From the NCBI RefSeq assembly GCF_047303175.1, contig NZ_CP138945.1: a stretch of DNA of 64,000 bases. One strand, written 5' to 3'. The notes below the pieces were generated by a model. That model worked only from the letters and a program-made list of their open reading frames with translations, was not told the DNA's origin and ran no database searches. Position 1 is the first letter of the stretch. Every line of letters starts with the position of its first letter. The DNA is from Prochlorococcus_E sp000760215. Lineage in GTDB: Bacteria; Cyanobacteriota; Cyanobacteriia; PCC-6307; Cyanobiaceae. Below, piece by piece: positions 1 to 9,211 of the stretch. The translations under genes were made by a program, and so were the position numbers.

Positions 1-1
1 T

Positions 2-841
2 GGTTTAGGTGGAATTTCTAATGGTGTTTTTACTGACACTTACCAGTTGTTAGTCGTAGCCATACTTCATCTGATTCTTTCAGGTGTTTATGGCGGTGGT
101 GGTATGCTCCACGCCTTTAGATACGAGGAAAAACTAGAGAGTTATCCTTCTACATCAAGAGCAAATAAGTTTAAGTTTGATTGGAATGATCCAGACAGAC
201 TTACCTTTATTCTTGGTCACCATTTGCTTTTCCTTGCAGCTGGCAACATTCAGTTTGTTGAATGGGCTAAGTGGCATGGAATTTATGATTCTGCATCTGG
301 AGCTGTTCGTCAGGTTGAATACAACCTAGACCTTGGCATGATCTGGAATCATCAATTTGACTTCCTTTCTATAAGTAGCTTGGAAGACATTATGGGTGGA
401 CATGCTTTCTTGGCATTCTTTATGGCTGCTGGAGGAATTTTCCACATCCTTACTAAGAATTATGGTGAGTACAACTCATTTAAAGGAGCTGACATCCTTT
501 CTGCTGAATTTGTACTTTCAACATCATTAGCAGGTGCTGCTTATACAGCATTTGTTGCCGCATTATGGTGTGCATCTAATACCACCATTTACCCAGTTGA
601 TCTTTATGGTCAGATTCTTGAGTTTAAATTAGGAATTGCACCTTATTGGATTGATACTGATACATCCCTAGCCGCTGATGCACACACAGGTCGTGCATGG
701 TTGACCAATGTTCACTTCTTCATTGGATTCTTCTATCTTCAAGGTCATTTCTTCCATGGTTTAAGAGCCCTTGGATTTGACTTCAGAAGTATCGGCAGAT
801 TGTTTGACAATCTTGAGTCAACAGAAACTTCCCTTAATTAG
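2..841 (+). CDS. pcb: Pcb chlorophyll a/b-binding antenna protein (5' truncated)
   Basis: This is the C-terminal part of a Prochlorococcus Pcb antenna protein, a thylakoid protein that binds divinyl chlorophylls and passes energy to a photosystem. The reading frame is open from base 2, so the start lies outside the window. Family features visible are the FILGHH segment, the EWAKWHGIYD loop, the MIWNHQFDFLSI and MGGHAFLAF segments with histidines that would ligate chlorophyll, and an ending RALGFDFRSIGRLFDNL. Hydrophobic helices alternate throughout, as in CP43/IsiA relatives. It is followed by a strong hairpin terminator. Which Pcb paralogue it is (PSI- or PSII-serving) cannot be settled here; it differs clearly from the PcbA type. 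Confidence 0.95.
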   Translation, partial: GLGGISNGVFTDTYQLLVVAILHLILSGVYGGGGMLHAFRYEEKLESYPSTSRANKFKFDWNDPDRLTFILGHHLLFLAAGNIQFVEWAKWHGIYDSASGAVRQVEYNLDLGMIWNHQFDFLSISSLEDIMGGHAFLAFFMAAGGIFHILTKNYGEYNSFKGADILSAEFVLSTSLAGAAYTAFVAALWCASNTTIYPVDLYGQILEFKLGIAPYWIDTDTSLAADAHTGRAWLTNVHFFIGFFYLQGHFFHGLRALGFDFRSIGRLFDNLESTETSLN

Positions 842-871
842 AGAAGTTTAAATAGGCTTAAGGCTTGTTAA

Positions 872-907
872 AAAAAAGGAAGCCCCAATCCTGGGGCTTC
901 CTTTTTT
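872..907 (+). terminator. Rho-independent terminator of pcb
   Basis: A GC-rich hairpin starts about 30 bases after the pcb stop. GGAAGCCCC pairs with GGGGCTTCC around a six-base loop, extended by an A-run and ending in a T-run. It is the most canonical intrinsic terminator in the window. Because the A- and T-runs pair, it could act on both strands. Confidence 0.9.
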
Positions 908-1042
908 GATGGTTAAATTCTTGCTAATATTGTAAATTGTATTATTTGATTTAAATTAAAATCGATTCTCAAAAGATATTATATGAATATTATTTTTAGC
1001 TGATGATCTAATTTTCTCTTGTATATTAAGGAAAAAGTATTA

Positions 1043-1234
1043 ATGTCACTCAAAGATCAACTAGGAACAAAGGTCTTTACTAAGGAAGGTACAGACCAGG
1101 ACAGAAAAGGGAAGGTGCTTCCTATGAAGCCTGAGAATATATTGCCAATTTGGCAATTGTTAATAGCTGGGCTGAGTGCAGTCATATGTGTAATACCTAT
1201 AGTTATTAATTTATTCAATCAGGCTAACCATTAG
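1043..1234 (+). CDS. Small single-TM protein, unknown function
   Basis: A 63-residue protein. The ATG at 1043 is preferred over an upstream TTG because an AAGGA-type ribosome-binding site lies just before it (about 1028-1034). The N-terminal half is hydrophilic and charged (K, D, E). From about residue 31 it reads KPENILPIWQ and continues into one strongly hydrophobic helix ending INLFNQANH. It lacks the ExxNxRxAM chlorophyll-binding motif of high-light-inducible proteins, so I do not call it Hli. It stands alone between two terminator-like hairpins. A thylakoid or plasma-membrane microprotein is plausible, but its function is not known to me. Confidence 0.75.
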   Translation: MSLKDQLGTKVFTKEGTDQDRKGKVLPMKPENILPIWQLLIAGLSAVICVIPIVINLFNQANH

Positions 1235-1241
1235 ATTATCT

Positions 1242-1288
1242 AGCCTTCAACAGGTCGAACTTTTTCTTTTCCTGCTGTAGGCTTTTTA
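1242..1288 (+). terminator. Imperfect hairpin with T-tract after the small TM gene
   Basis: AGCCT, CA and CAGG on the left pair with CCTG, TG and AGGCT on the right across a roughly 20-base T-rich loop, followed by TTTTT. The stem has interior mismatches, so the call is moderate. The rest of 1235-1492 (258 bases, very AT-rich) shows nothing else I can support. Confidence 0.5.
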
Positions 1289-1492
1289 TCTTATAATTTC
1301 AATTATCTGATCTTTGGTTTGGCTTGTTACTTATTCTTTTTCTTAACTTCTAAAGAAATCAAGTTGAGAATAGTAAAATTATTTCTACAAGATAAATAGA
1401 TCAATATAAGCTGATTTTTTAATCTTTTTATTCCCTCTTAATCAAATATTATTCCAAACTATTAATTAATAATTTGTCTCTGGACATCATAC

Positions 1493-2758
1493 TTAAGGTT
1501 TAAATGACTTGTTAAATAAAAAGATCAATGAACGAGTTGCTAAGGTTAAAGTTAAGTTTATAAGCAATAAAGATAAAGTCTTCTTGTTAAATCCTTTTGT
1601 GTAATAATTTATTCTTCTATTGACTTCTATCAGTTTTTTAAATGGGGATATGCTTGAGAATATTATAAGCTTTAATTGTGAGAACAGTTTATATTTAGTG
1701 TATATTAATTCTATTTTTGTTGTTTCTTTTTTCAAAAGAGTGAAATTACTATATTTCGGACTTTGATTTTTTATATCAACAACAATTTGATTAAATAAGT
1801 TAGCAATATTCTTCGAGCTGTATCCACATACTACTGAATCATATGTATCCATAGATATAGAGGTAAGTTTACTATCATTATTTTTAATGTAATTTTGACA
1901 ATATAAACCTTGAGATTCTCCTCGAGGTATTTCTTGAATTGGTATGAAAGAAGAATCTAAGGTTACATATTTTCTTTGAGGTAAGATCTCAGAAAAACAA
2001 ATACAGCCATTTAAAGCATATTGTATTAGCCTACTTTTCCTCTGAAGCTGTAAGTATTGAGGGAAGTTTTTTTTTCCATAAGTGTCTCTAGGAGCTATAG
2101 AGGTTGAATTGTAGAAAAACTTTGTATTTCTAATTATTTTATGAAGATCATCATTGCTTAGAGGATTTAATGTGGAGTCATGAATGAATAAATTAGGGAA
2201 ATACTTATTTAGATCTTCAAAGAGTGATTTTCTTCCTTTTCTGTCAAATCTTCCTATAAAACTAAAATCATATTTCCTTTGTTTCAATGGAATAAGTGAG
2301 GAATAAGAGGTATTTGCATAAATAAAAGAAGAGATCTCATGATTAAACAATGATCCATCATATGTTGGTATTCCATATACTTCAAAAAATGATCGATATT
2401 CTGGTTCTTCGAGAAGAACCCCATCGAATAGAAATTGTGAATAAACATAAGAAGTCTGATAATGCTCTGCAATATCTCCTAAGCAAACCAGCAAATAGTA
2501 ATTCTTTTTAAGCAAAGATAACTCTCTACATGAAAGATCAGGTAGATTAATAAAAATGATAATATCTTTAACAAGAGTGTCCGTTTCTGTTTTTAATTTA
2601 ATATCTAATAATGATTGATATTTTAATATATTTATTTTATGGAATTGACGATGAATATCTATAAAATCTATTTTCCTTAGAAGGATCTCTATTACCTCTA
2701 TTTTTATCTTTGCTTCGCTTTTTACTGCAAGATAAATTGATGGAGATCTTATATGCAT
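1493..2758 (-). CDS. Glycosyltransferase-like protein
   Basis: A 421-residue protein of uncertain family. The middle reads KYDFSFIGRFDRKGRKSLFE, then DLHKIIRNTKFFYN and QYALNGCICFSE. This resembles the C-terminal Rossmann half of CgeB/exostosin-like family 1 glycosyltransferases, where a short strand-Gly motif precedes the nucleotide-sugar-binding domain. The C-terminus (about residues 395-421) is hydrophobic and could touch the membrane. It is more AT-rich than the core genes, stands alone, and lies between pcb and a tRNA with a decayed duplicate. That suggests acquired cargo for cell-surface modification. The donor sugar and acceptor cannot be inferred, and the family call rests on pattern resemblance only. 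Confidence 0.5.
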   Translation of the reverse strand: MHIRSPSIYLAVKSEAKIKIEVIEILLRKIDFIDIHRQFHKINILKYQSLLDIKLKTETDTLVKDIIIFINLPDLSCRELSLLKKNYYLLVCLGDIAEHYQTSYVYSQFLFDGVLLEEPEYRSFFEVYGIPTYDGSLFNHEISSFIYANTSYSSLIPLKQRKYDFSFIGRFDRKGRKSLFEDLNKYFPNLFIHDSTLNPLSNDDLHKIIRNTKFFYNSTSIAPRDTYGKKNFPQYLQLQRKSRLIQYALNGCICFSEILPQRKYVTLDSSFIPIQEIPRGESQGLYCQNYIKNNDSKLTSISMDTYDSVVCGYSSKNIANLFNQIVVDIKNQSPKYSNFTLLKKETTKIELIYTKYKLFSQLKLIIFSSISPFKKLIEVNRRINYYTKGFNKKTLSLLLINLTLTLATRSLIFLFNKSFKP

Positions 2759-2890
2759 TGACTCTCTTAAGGCTGAATTAGTGAAATAGACACTTTTGTA
2801 CGTCCACTAACCTACCAAGCTGCCCTAATATTCTATGCATTTTAAATGGAAGAGCTATAGCAATAGTAAAACCATAGTTATAGAAGTAAA

Positions 2891-2967
2891 AAACGCCAGC
2901 TTGCGACTAACGTTTTAATTGGTGGAGGGGGCTTTGATCTCCCGACCTTCGGGTTAATAGCCCGACG
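2891..2967 (-). repeat. Decayed partial copy of the initiator tRNA-Met 3' half
   Basis: Positions 2913-2967 repeat, in the same orientation, the 3' half of the tRNA at 3144-3220 plus its downstream flank. Both copies share TTTTAATTGGTGG, an exact 18-base block (2939-2956 versus 3167-3184) and CCCGACG. The anticodon region is altered and the 5' half is missing, so this is not a working tRNA. Upstream, AAAACG and CGTTTT around 2890-2916 may be the decayed counterpart of the tRNA terminator. Partial tRNA 3' duplications are the usual footprint of integrase-mediated insertion. The other gene-free sequence in 2759-3143 is a short tandem repeat (2995-3026), the tRNA terminator, and AT-rich DNA with no convincing gene. 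Confidence 0.8.
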
Positions 2968-2994
2968 TTTTATAGCATAGGAATATGTCCCTAA

Positions 2995-3026
2995 GTGGGT
3001 ACTTGAGTGGGTACTTGAGTTGGTAC
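2995..3026. repeat. 12-bp tandem repeat (2.7 copies)
   Basis: The unit GTGGGTACTTGA occurs at 2995-3006 and 3007-3018, followed by a partial variant GTTGGTAC at 3019-3026. It lies between the decayed and the intact tRNA-fMet copies. On the minus strand one frame reads VPTQVPTQVPT and then a stop, with no longer open frame upstream. No function can be assigned. Confidence 0.75.
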
Positions 3027-3111
3027 CTCCATGCGAAATACTTAAGCTATAACTGGAATATTTTCATTTCGTCTCTTTATTTACATTTAGCTATTAATAG
3101 TCATAAAGCAT

Positions 3112-3140
3112 TAAAAAAAGCCTGTCATAGCAGGCCTTTT
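3112..3140 (-). terminator. Terminator of tRNA-fMet
   Basis: GCCTG (3120-3124) pairs with CAGGC (3131-3135) around a six-base loop. On the minus strand it ends in a run of seven T. It directly follows the tRNA 3' end, which fits intrinsic termination. Confidence 0.8.
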
Positions 3141-3143
3141 AAT

Positions 3144-3220
<77 letters not shown>

Positions 3221-3269
3221 ATGACATAGATAGCATACATGCGTATGTACATAAAATATCTCAGATTAT

Positions 3270-4250
3270 TTACTTTTCCTGAAATCTCAGCTCTCCTTTG
3301 ACTTCAAGTTTTACTTCTGGATTGATAACCATTACTTTTTCTTCAAGTTCCTCCAGGCTTGCAGGCGTAATCCATTCAAGTTGCTTTAACAAGTGAAGAG
3401 CAACAGCGTGTTTTGCTCGCCTTGAACCATCTTCAGCTTTTATTGCTATTCCCATGCAGTCACCAATTTTGCTTAAGCATTGAATACCTTCTGATCCGCC
3501 TTTGCAAATTAACTGACCATGAGATCTTTTTATTACTTCAGTGTCAAAACGCCCTTCCCCTGCAACTAGCTCTGGTTGCCTAATCATCGCCCTGCTAATT
3601 TGTTCTAGTTCGCTTTGACTAGACCCATTTAGTTGGGCATAGAGAAAAGCCATTTGATATAGCTTTAGCATTAAAGTTGGAGAACCACAGTTGTCTATTG
3701 CCAATGTAAGGTCTTTACTTTCTATTTTTAAAAGCTCAGCTACTTTTCGATTTATTTCTATCTGGAGTGGGTGATCTGCTTCCAAATACGTATCTAATTG
3801 CCAATTCATTTTCATACATGTTGCTAGAAAAGCAGCATGTTTCCCTGAACAATTATGTTCTAGGGGACTTGTCTTTTCTGCGGGAATGGGGCATTGAAGA
3901 TGTTCTACTGCAACATCAGAATGCCATAGGAGTTTAAAAGCCTCCCTGGCATGAGTCTTTGTTCCGGAATGCGATCCGCATGCAATTGCTAGAACTTTTT
4001 CATCACACATAACCTTTTTATAAGCACCACTACTGATGAAAGGTATTGTTTGAAATGGTTTCAATGCAGAACGAATAAATGTTGAATATTCAGAATTTCC
4101 TGCACTCATTAATACTCTGCCTTTCTTATCGCATACAACAGCATGTACATTATGAATTGACTCTATAATTGAATTTCGCTTAAGTAAAACCTTAAGCCTA
4201 GGTGTATTTTTATTAATATCTTTTTGATTTAACTTGCTTTTGAAATCCAT
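3270..4250 (-). CDS. Asparaginase II family protein
   Basis: A 326-residue protein of the L-asparaginase II family (COG4448/PF06089), expected to hydrolyse asparagine to aspartate and ammonia. Recognisable segments are RNSIIESIHNVHAVVCD near the N-terminus, RSALKPFQTIPFI, ACGSHSGTKTH, and CSGKHAAFLATC in the middle, with VAGEGRFDT later. These match the conserved serine/threonine and histidine blocks of the family. It is last in a tight minus-strand run: the CGLD27 gene stops 4 bases upstream of its start, implying co-transcription. There is no signal peptide, so it is probably cytosolic. Substrate specificity within the family is not proven. Confidence 0.85.
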   Translation of the reverse strand: MDFKSKLNQKDINKNTPRLKVLLKRNSIIESIHNVHAVVCDKKGRVLMSAGNSEYSTFIRSALKPFQTIPFISSGAYKKVMCDEKVLAIACGSHSGTKTHAREAFKLLWHSDVAVEHLQCPIPAEKTSPLEHNCSGKHAAFLATCMKMNWQLDTYLEADHPLQIEINRKVAELLKIESKDLTLAIDNCGSPTLMLKLYQMAFLYAQLNGSSQSELEQISRAMIRQPELVAGEGRFDTEVIKRSHGQLICKGGSEGIQCLSKIGDCMGIAIKAEDGSRRAKHAVALHLLKQLEWITPASLEELEEKVMVINPEVKLEVKGELRFQEK

Positions 4251-4253
4251 TAT

Positions 4254-4754
4254 TTAATAGATAAGATATAGGTATATCCCTAAAATTAGAATAATAATAG
4301 ATAATAATGCATACAGAGATGATCTTATTCTTATAATTACTGGGGATACTTCTTCTTTGGAAATTAAGTTTTCTCTGCATTTCCATGTTTCTGGTTTTAC
4401 CCATATTTGTCCATCATGCCAATCACTTTCTTCATAAGCAATAGTCCTAGATAATAGCCTTTTATTTATATATCCCCAACCTAAAGATTGTCTTAATAGA
4501 AAAAGAAAAGGTACTATAGAACTTGTAATCAACGAAATGATTGAGAGTTTAGTTAGGTCATTTTGTAGAGCATAACTTCCGCTACATATTATCAGGAATA
4601 TTGGGTAGGATAGTAGCCATATATATACTAAATATCTATAGAAAGAGGAATGATCTTTAGTTGCTATTGAGAAGAAGACTGAAGATTTAAGCTCAATGAA
4701 TTCTTGGGTTGGCCTTTGTTTTAAAGGCACAGGTGAATTTATACTAAGAGACAT
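4254..4754 (-). CDS. CGLD27 family (DUF1230) membrane protein
   Basis: A 166-residue protein matching the CGLD27 family, conserved in cyanobacteria, green algae and plants. Family features are the N-terminal PVPLKQRPTQEFIELK, two hydrophobic helices around residues 40-90, the YEESDWHDGQIWVKP block, and a final hydrophobic stretch (about residues 145-165). In plants the homologue is chloroplast-located and linked to iron/ROS responses; what the cyanobacterial protein does is not established. It is spaced 4 bases from both neighbours, so rsfS, CGLD27 and asparaginase are probably one transcript. Confidence 0.85.
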   Translation of the reverse strand: MSLSINSPVPLKQRPTQEFIELKSSVFFSIATKDHSSFYRYLVYIWLLSYPIFLIICSGSYALQNDLTKLSIISLITSSIVPFLFLLRQSLGWGYINKRLLSRTIAYEESDWHDGQIWVKPETWKCRENLISKEEVSPVIIRIRSSLYALLSIIILILGIYLYLIY

Positions 4755-4758
4755 ATTT

Positions 4759-5121
4759 CTATTCCTCGTTAATTGTATCTAAATAATTATAAATAATTCC
4801 ATTGCTCCAAAATGATTCCAACTCATAATATTTTCTCTCTCTAGGTTGGAAAACATTGATGATTATATCACCGTAATCAAGAAGTGCCCATTTCCCTTCA
4901 TTTACTCCTTCTTTACGTAGGGGGAGTATATTTGCTTTGCTATCTAATTCATCTTCTATAGATCTAACAATTGATCTGACTTGCACATCAGATAGTCCTT
5001 CACTAATCATTATCCAATCTGCAATACTAGAAACCATTTCGATTTGAATCATTTGTATATTTACTGCCTTTAAGTTATCAGCTGCTTTGGCTGCCAATTT
5101 AATTAAGTGATTACTATCCAT
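4759..5121 (-). CDS. rsfS: Ribosomal silencing factor RsfS (Iojap/DUF143)
   Basis: About 120 residues, matching RsfS, which binds ribosomal protein L14 and blocks subunit joining in poor nutrient conditions. Characteristic blocks are LIKLAAKAADNLKAVNIQ, SSIADWIMISEGLSDVQVRSI, and GKWALLDYGDIIINVFQPRERKYYELE. I prefer the internal ATG at 5121 (MDSNHLIKL) because it matches the usual family start. Frames opening at 5127 or 5193 are possible but would overlap the upstream DUF3318 gene more. With the 5121 start the two genes overlap by 8 bases, suggesting translational coupling. Confidence 0.9.
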   Translation of the reverse strand: MDSNHLIKLAAKAADNLKAVNIQMIQIEMVSSIADWIMISEGLSDVQVRSIVRSIEDELDSKANILPLRKEGVNEGKWALLDYGDIIINVFQPRERKYYELESFWSNGIIYNYLDTINEE

Positions 5122-5749
5122 ATACATTTTCACTGGTAATTGATTGTCGTGATCCTTGTTGCTCAGCCATTTCGGCTCTAGCTTTTTCCGCACTCTTTCG
5201 AAGTGCTTCTAAACGATCTTCAAAAAAACTTCTCTTTTTCTTTTTTCTAGTGTTTTCTATTAGTTCTTTCAATGCTCCACCTAAGCTCTTATATGCATTT
5301 GGGACGCTATAACCAAATCTACATGCTAGATCTATAGCTCTTTCATCCGCAGAAATAGCATCTTGAAGTCTTTTTTCAGAATTGTTTTTTAAATAGAGCC
5401 TATATCCTGCAAAACCTGATAAACCAAGAGCCATAATCAATAGCAGGCCATCTTGCACCCAAAGCTCTCCAATTGCACCGCCTAGTCCTATTGCAAGTGC
5501 TGCCATCTCCCAGCCGTCTCGTGGAATTGTATCGTTTTGAATCCTTCCTACTTCGTGCCAAAAAAGTAAATTTCTATGATCCAGAGCAAGGTTTTCCCAT
5601 TGCTCTATATCAATCTGGATTTCCACTTCGTCCCTTCCGATTTCTTCCAGGTCTATCAGAGGTGGGTCTATAGCGGCAGCAGCCTCTACGAAAACCCAGC
5701 TTTGGTTTTCGGGAGGTAATAGCCCTTTTAGCCGCTGGAGCTCGCTCAT
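5114..5749 (-). CDS. DUF3318 family protein
   Basis: A 211-residue cyanobacterial DUF3318 protein. The N-terminal part (ELQRLKGLLPPENQSWVFVEAA) leads to a domain containing LDHRNLLFWHEVGRIQ, then two hydrophobic helices around residues 80-115 (MAALAIGLGGAIGELW, LLLIMALGLSGFAGY). The C-terminal third is a charged helical region rich in K, R and E, probably coiled coil. It heads the minus-strand cluster and is divergent from carB across 123 bases that should hold both promoters. Function unknown; a membrane-anchored cytosolic protein is the simplest reading. Confidence 0.85.
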   Translation of the reverse strand: MSELQRLKGLLPPENQSWVFVEAAAAIDPPLIDLEEIGRDEVEIQIDIEQWENLALDHRNLLFWHEVGRIQNDTIPRDGWEMAALAIGLGGAIGELWVQDGLLLIMALGLSGFAGYRLYLKNNSEKRLQDAISADERAIDLACRFGYSVPNAYKSLGGALKELIENTRKKKKRSFFEDRLEALRKSAEKARAEMAEQQGSRQSITSENVYG

Positions 5750-5872
5750 AATTTCAGCTTCCCAATTTAAACAATTTAGCTATTATTCTGAATGTTAGTT
5801 GCGACTTTGTTAGCTGACTCTTATCAGCTTTTATAGAAGCGAACTGAAACTCAGAACAAATTATTAAAACCA

Positions 5873-8800
5873 ATGCCACGACGTAACGATATACGTCGCA
5901 TATTAATTCTAGGTTCTGGACCTATTGTCATTGGTCAGGCCTGTGAATTCGACTATTCAGGAACACAAGCTTGCAAAGCTTTAAAAAAAGAGGGTTTTGA
6001 AGTGATTTTGGTTAATTCCAATCCTGCTTCAATCATGACAGACCCTGAAATGGCAGACAGAACTTATATTGAACCTCTTACATCAGATGTAATTACAAAA
6101 ATAATTGAGTTAGAAGAGCCAGACGCATTATTGCCAACAATGGGTGGCCAAACTGCCCTTAATGCTGCAGTTCAACTTGCAGAGCAAGGGATCCTTAACA
6201 AATATTCAGTTGAATTGATTGGAGCAGATTTGGAATCAATTAAAAAGGCTGAAGACAGATTGCTTTTTAAAGGTTGTATGGAGAAAATAGGAGTCAATGT
6301 ATGTCCTTCTGGAATAGCTAATAATCTTGAAGAAGCTTTACAAGTCGGTGCAAATATATCTTCATTCCCAAGAATTATTCGACCAGCTTTTACTTTAGGA
6401 GGAAGTGGAGGTGGAATTGCTTATAACAATGAGGAATTTTTATCTATTTGTAAATCGGGTTTAGATGCTAGCCCAGTGTCTCAAATACTTATAGAAAAAT
6501 CATTATTGGGCTGGAAAGAGTTTGAGCTTGAGGTTATGAGAGATACTGCAGATAATGTAGTAATTATTTGCAGTATTGAAAATATTGACCCAATGGGTGT
6601 TCATACAGGTGACTCAATAACAGTAGCTCCAGCGCAAACATTAACCGACCGCGAATATCAAAGACTAAGAGATCAATCCATTCAAATTATTAGAGAGATT
6701 GGAGTAGAAACTGGTGGTAGCAATGTCCAATTTGCTGTTAACCCAATAGATGGAGAAGTTGTAGTTATAGAAATGAATCCAAGAGTTAGTAGATCTTCAG
6801 CATTGGCTAGTAAGGCTACTGGCTTCCCTATCGCTAAGATCGCTGCACTTCTTTCAATTGGCTATAGATTGGATGAAATTATTAATGACATTACTGCTAA
6901 AACCCCGTCTTGCTTTGAACCAACTATTGATTATGTAGTTACAAAAATCCCTAGATTTGCTTTTGAAAAGTTTGCTGGAACTCCTCCTGTTTTAACTACA
7001 TCAATGAAATCGGTAGGAGAAGTAATGGCAATTGGTAGATGTTTTGAGGAATCATTTCAGAAAGCATTGAGATCATTGGAAATTGGACTTACTGGTTGGT
7101 CTTATGATTGCAGTAAAACTCTTCTTAACAAGATTGATATTGATCGTCTTTTGCGAGAGCCAACTCCAGATAGACTTATGGCTATTAAGTTCGCAATGAA
7201 TATTGGTAAAAGTGATGAATATATAAACTCTCTTTCCAAAATCGACCATTGGTTTCTTTCTAAACTACGTAACATTTTAATGGCAGAGAATAATTATTTA
7301 ATTAATAAAGATATTTCTGATATGACTAAAGAAGTACTTTTCGAACTTAAACAACTTGGCTTTTCGGATTCGCAAATAGCTTATCATTTAAAAGTTAGTG
7401 AATTTGATATTAGATCATTAAGAAAAGAACTTAATATACTACCAGTTTATAAAACAGTTGATACTTGTGCTTCTGAGTTTGAATCTTCTACACCATATCA
7501 CTATTCTACATATGAATTACCATTCAAAACTATACTTGAAAATGGTCAATTAATTGAGAAAGAAACAGCTAACGAAATAACTTATAATAATGATAGCAAG
7601 GTTCTTATCTTGGGAGGAGGACCTAATAGAATTGGGCAGGGAATAGAGTTTGATTATTGTTGTTGCCATGCTTCTTATCAATTACAGAAAGAAAATTACA
7701 AGACAATAATGTTAAACAGTAACCCTGAAACAGTCTCAACTGATTACGATACTAGTGATAGTCTTTATTTTGAACCTTTAACTTTAGAAGATGTTCTAAA
7801 TGTAATTGAGTTGGAAAAACCTGAAGGTATAATTGTTCAATTTGGAGGCCAAACCCCGTTGAAATTATCAATGCCAATTCTCAATTGGCTGAAATCAGAT
7901 GATGGCTTGAAAACTGGAAGTCGAATTTTGGGTACTTCTCCTCTTTCAATAGATCAGGCTGAGGATAGAGAGCAATTTGAGGCTGTTTTGAGTGACTTAA
8001 ATATACGTCAGCCTTTAAATGGAATAGCAAGATCTTTAAAAGAGGCACATCTTATAGCTGCAAATATTACTTTCCCTTTAGTAGTCCGACCTTCTTATGT
8101 ATTAGGAGGTCGGGCAATGGAAATTGTCTATGACAATGATGAATTGAATACTTATATGACGAAAGCTGTAAAAGTAGAACCTGATCACCCAGTTTTAATA
8201 GATCAATATTTAGAAAATGCTATAGAAGTAGATGTAGATGCTCTGTCTGATTCCGAAGGCAATGTTGTAATAGCTGGTCTAATGGAACATATAGAACCAG
8301 CTGGTATTCATTCTGGTGATTCTGCATGCTGTCTTCCTTCAATATCACTATCAAAAATGTCAATAGAAGTAATAACTAAATGGACGACATCTTTAGCTCA
8401 TTCATTAAATGTTGTTGGTTTAATAAACTTACAATTTGCGGTTCAAAAGGATGATAAAGGAATTGAGAAAGTATTTATTATAGAAGCCAATCCAAGAGCG
8501 TCCAGAACAGTTCCTTTTGTTTCTAAAGCAACAGGATTCCCTATAGCTCGTATTGCTACAAGTTTGTTGATTGGTAAAACAATTTCTCAGGCTGGCTTGG
8601 ACGAAGAGCCTGTCCCTCCATTGCAATCTATTAAAGAAGCAGTACTGCCATTTAGACGTTTCCCTGGATCAGACAGTGTTTTGGGCCCAGAAATGCGTTC
8701 AACTGGTGAAGTGATGTCTACAGCAAAAGATTTTGGAATGGCATATGCAAAATCTGAACTTTCTGCAGGAGAAGCTTTACCTACAGATGGCATTGTATTT

Positions 8801-9211
8801 CTTTCGACCCATGATCGAGATAAGCAAGGCTTAATACCAATTGCTAAAAGACTTATCACCTTGGGTTTTGGCCTTATAGCTACTTCAGGAACAGCTGAAA
8901 TACTTTCCAATGCAGGCATTGAAGTTGCTTCAGTACTAAAAGTACATGAAGGGAGGCCAAATATTGAGGATTTAATTCGCTCTGGTGAAATCCAACTGAT
9001 AATTAATACCCCTATAGGAAGACAAGCTATTCATGATGACAAATATCTGAGAAGAGCTGCGCTTGATTATTCTGTTCCAACTCTTACAACACTACCTGGA
9101 GCAAAAGCAGCTGTTGAGGCTATAATTTCACTTCAAAAGGAATCAATGTCTGTAAATGCCTTACAAGATATTCATATAAACAGATATATAGATACTTCTT
9201 TTAATAAATAA
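5873..9211 (+). CDS. carB: Carbamoyl-phosphate synthase large subunit
   Basis: A 1112-residue enzyme making carbamoyl phosphate from bicarbonate, ATP and glutamine-derived ammonia for arginine and pyrimidine synthesis. Two ATP-grasp halves are visible: the first opens ILGSGPIVIGQACEFDYSG and contains GGQTALNAA and FTLGGSGGG. The second (from about residue 575) opens ILGGGPNRIGQGIEFDY with FGGQTP and YVLGGRAME. The last about 150 residues form the allosteric MGS-like domain (TSGTAEIL, INTPIGRQ). Length is slightly above the roughly 1075 typical of E. coli. It is a lone plus-strand gene, stop-to-stop with the DUF6447 gene and with no terminator visible between them. Confidence 0.98.
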   Translation: MPRRNDIRRILILGSGPIVIGQACEFDYSGTQACKALKKEGFEVILVNSNPASIMTDPEMADRTYIEPLTSDVITKIIELEEPDALLPTMGGQTALNAAVQLAEQGILNKYSVELIGADLESIKKAEDRLLFKGCMEKIGVNVCPSGIANNLEEALQVGANISSFPRIIRPAFTLGGSGGGIAYNNEEFLSICKSGLDASPVSQILIEKSLLGWKEFELEVMRDTADNVVIICSIENIDPMGVHTGDSITVAPAQTLTDREYQRLRDQSIQIIREIGVETGGSNVQFAVNPIDGEVVVIEMNPRVSRSSALASKATGFPIAKIAALLSIGYRLDEIINDITAKTPSCFEPTIDYVVTKIPRFAFEKFAGTPPVLTTSMKSVGEVMAIGRCFEESFQKALRSLEIGLTGWSYDCSKTLLNKIDIDRLLREPTPDRLMAIKFAMNIGKSDEYINSLSKIDHWFLSKLRNILMAENNYLINKDISDMTKEVLFELKQLGFSDSQIAYHLKVSEFDIRSLRKELNILPVYKTVDTCASEFESSTPYHYSTYELPFKTILENGQLIEKETANEITYNNDSKVLILGGGPNRIGQGIEFDYCCCHASYQLQKENYKTIMLNSNPETVSTDYDTSDSLYFEPLTLEDVLNVIELEKPEGIIVQFGGQTPLKLSMPILNWLKSDDGLKTGSRILGTSPLSIDQAEDREQFEAVLSDLNIRQPLNGIARSLKEAHLIAANITFPLVVRPSYVLGGRAMEIVYDNDELNTYMTKAVKVEPDHPVLIDQYLENAIEVDVDALSDSEGNVVIAGLMEHIEPAGIHSGDSACCLPSISLSKMSIEVITKWTTSLAHSLNVVGLINLQFAVQKDDKGIEKVFIIEANPRASRTVPFVSKATGFPIARIATSLLIGKTISQAGLDEEPVPPLQSIKEAVLPFRRFPGSDSVLGPEMRSTGEVMSTAKDFGMAYAKSELSAGEALPTDGIVFLSTHDRDKQGLIPIAKRLITLGFGLIATSGTAEILSNAGIEVASVLKVHEGRPNIEDLIRSGEIQLIINTPIGRQAIHDDKYLRRAALDYSVPTLTTLPGAKAAVEAIISLQKESMSVNALQDIHINRYIDTSFNK

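Noticed and set aside
1019..1234. Longer version of the small TM gene starting with TTG
   Set aside because: The ribosome-binding site lies inside this extension and fits the ATG at 1043 better.
5473..5673. Plus-strand frame inside the DUF3318 gene
   Set aside because: Antisense shadow of a well-supported coding region, with no family features.
8587..8919. 110-residue minus-strand frame inside carB
   Set aside because: Antisense shadow of the conserved carB second half.
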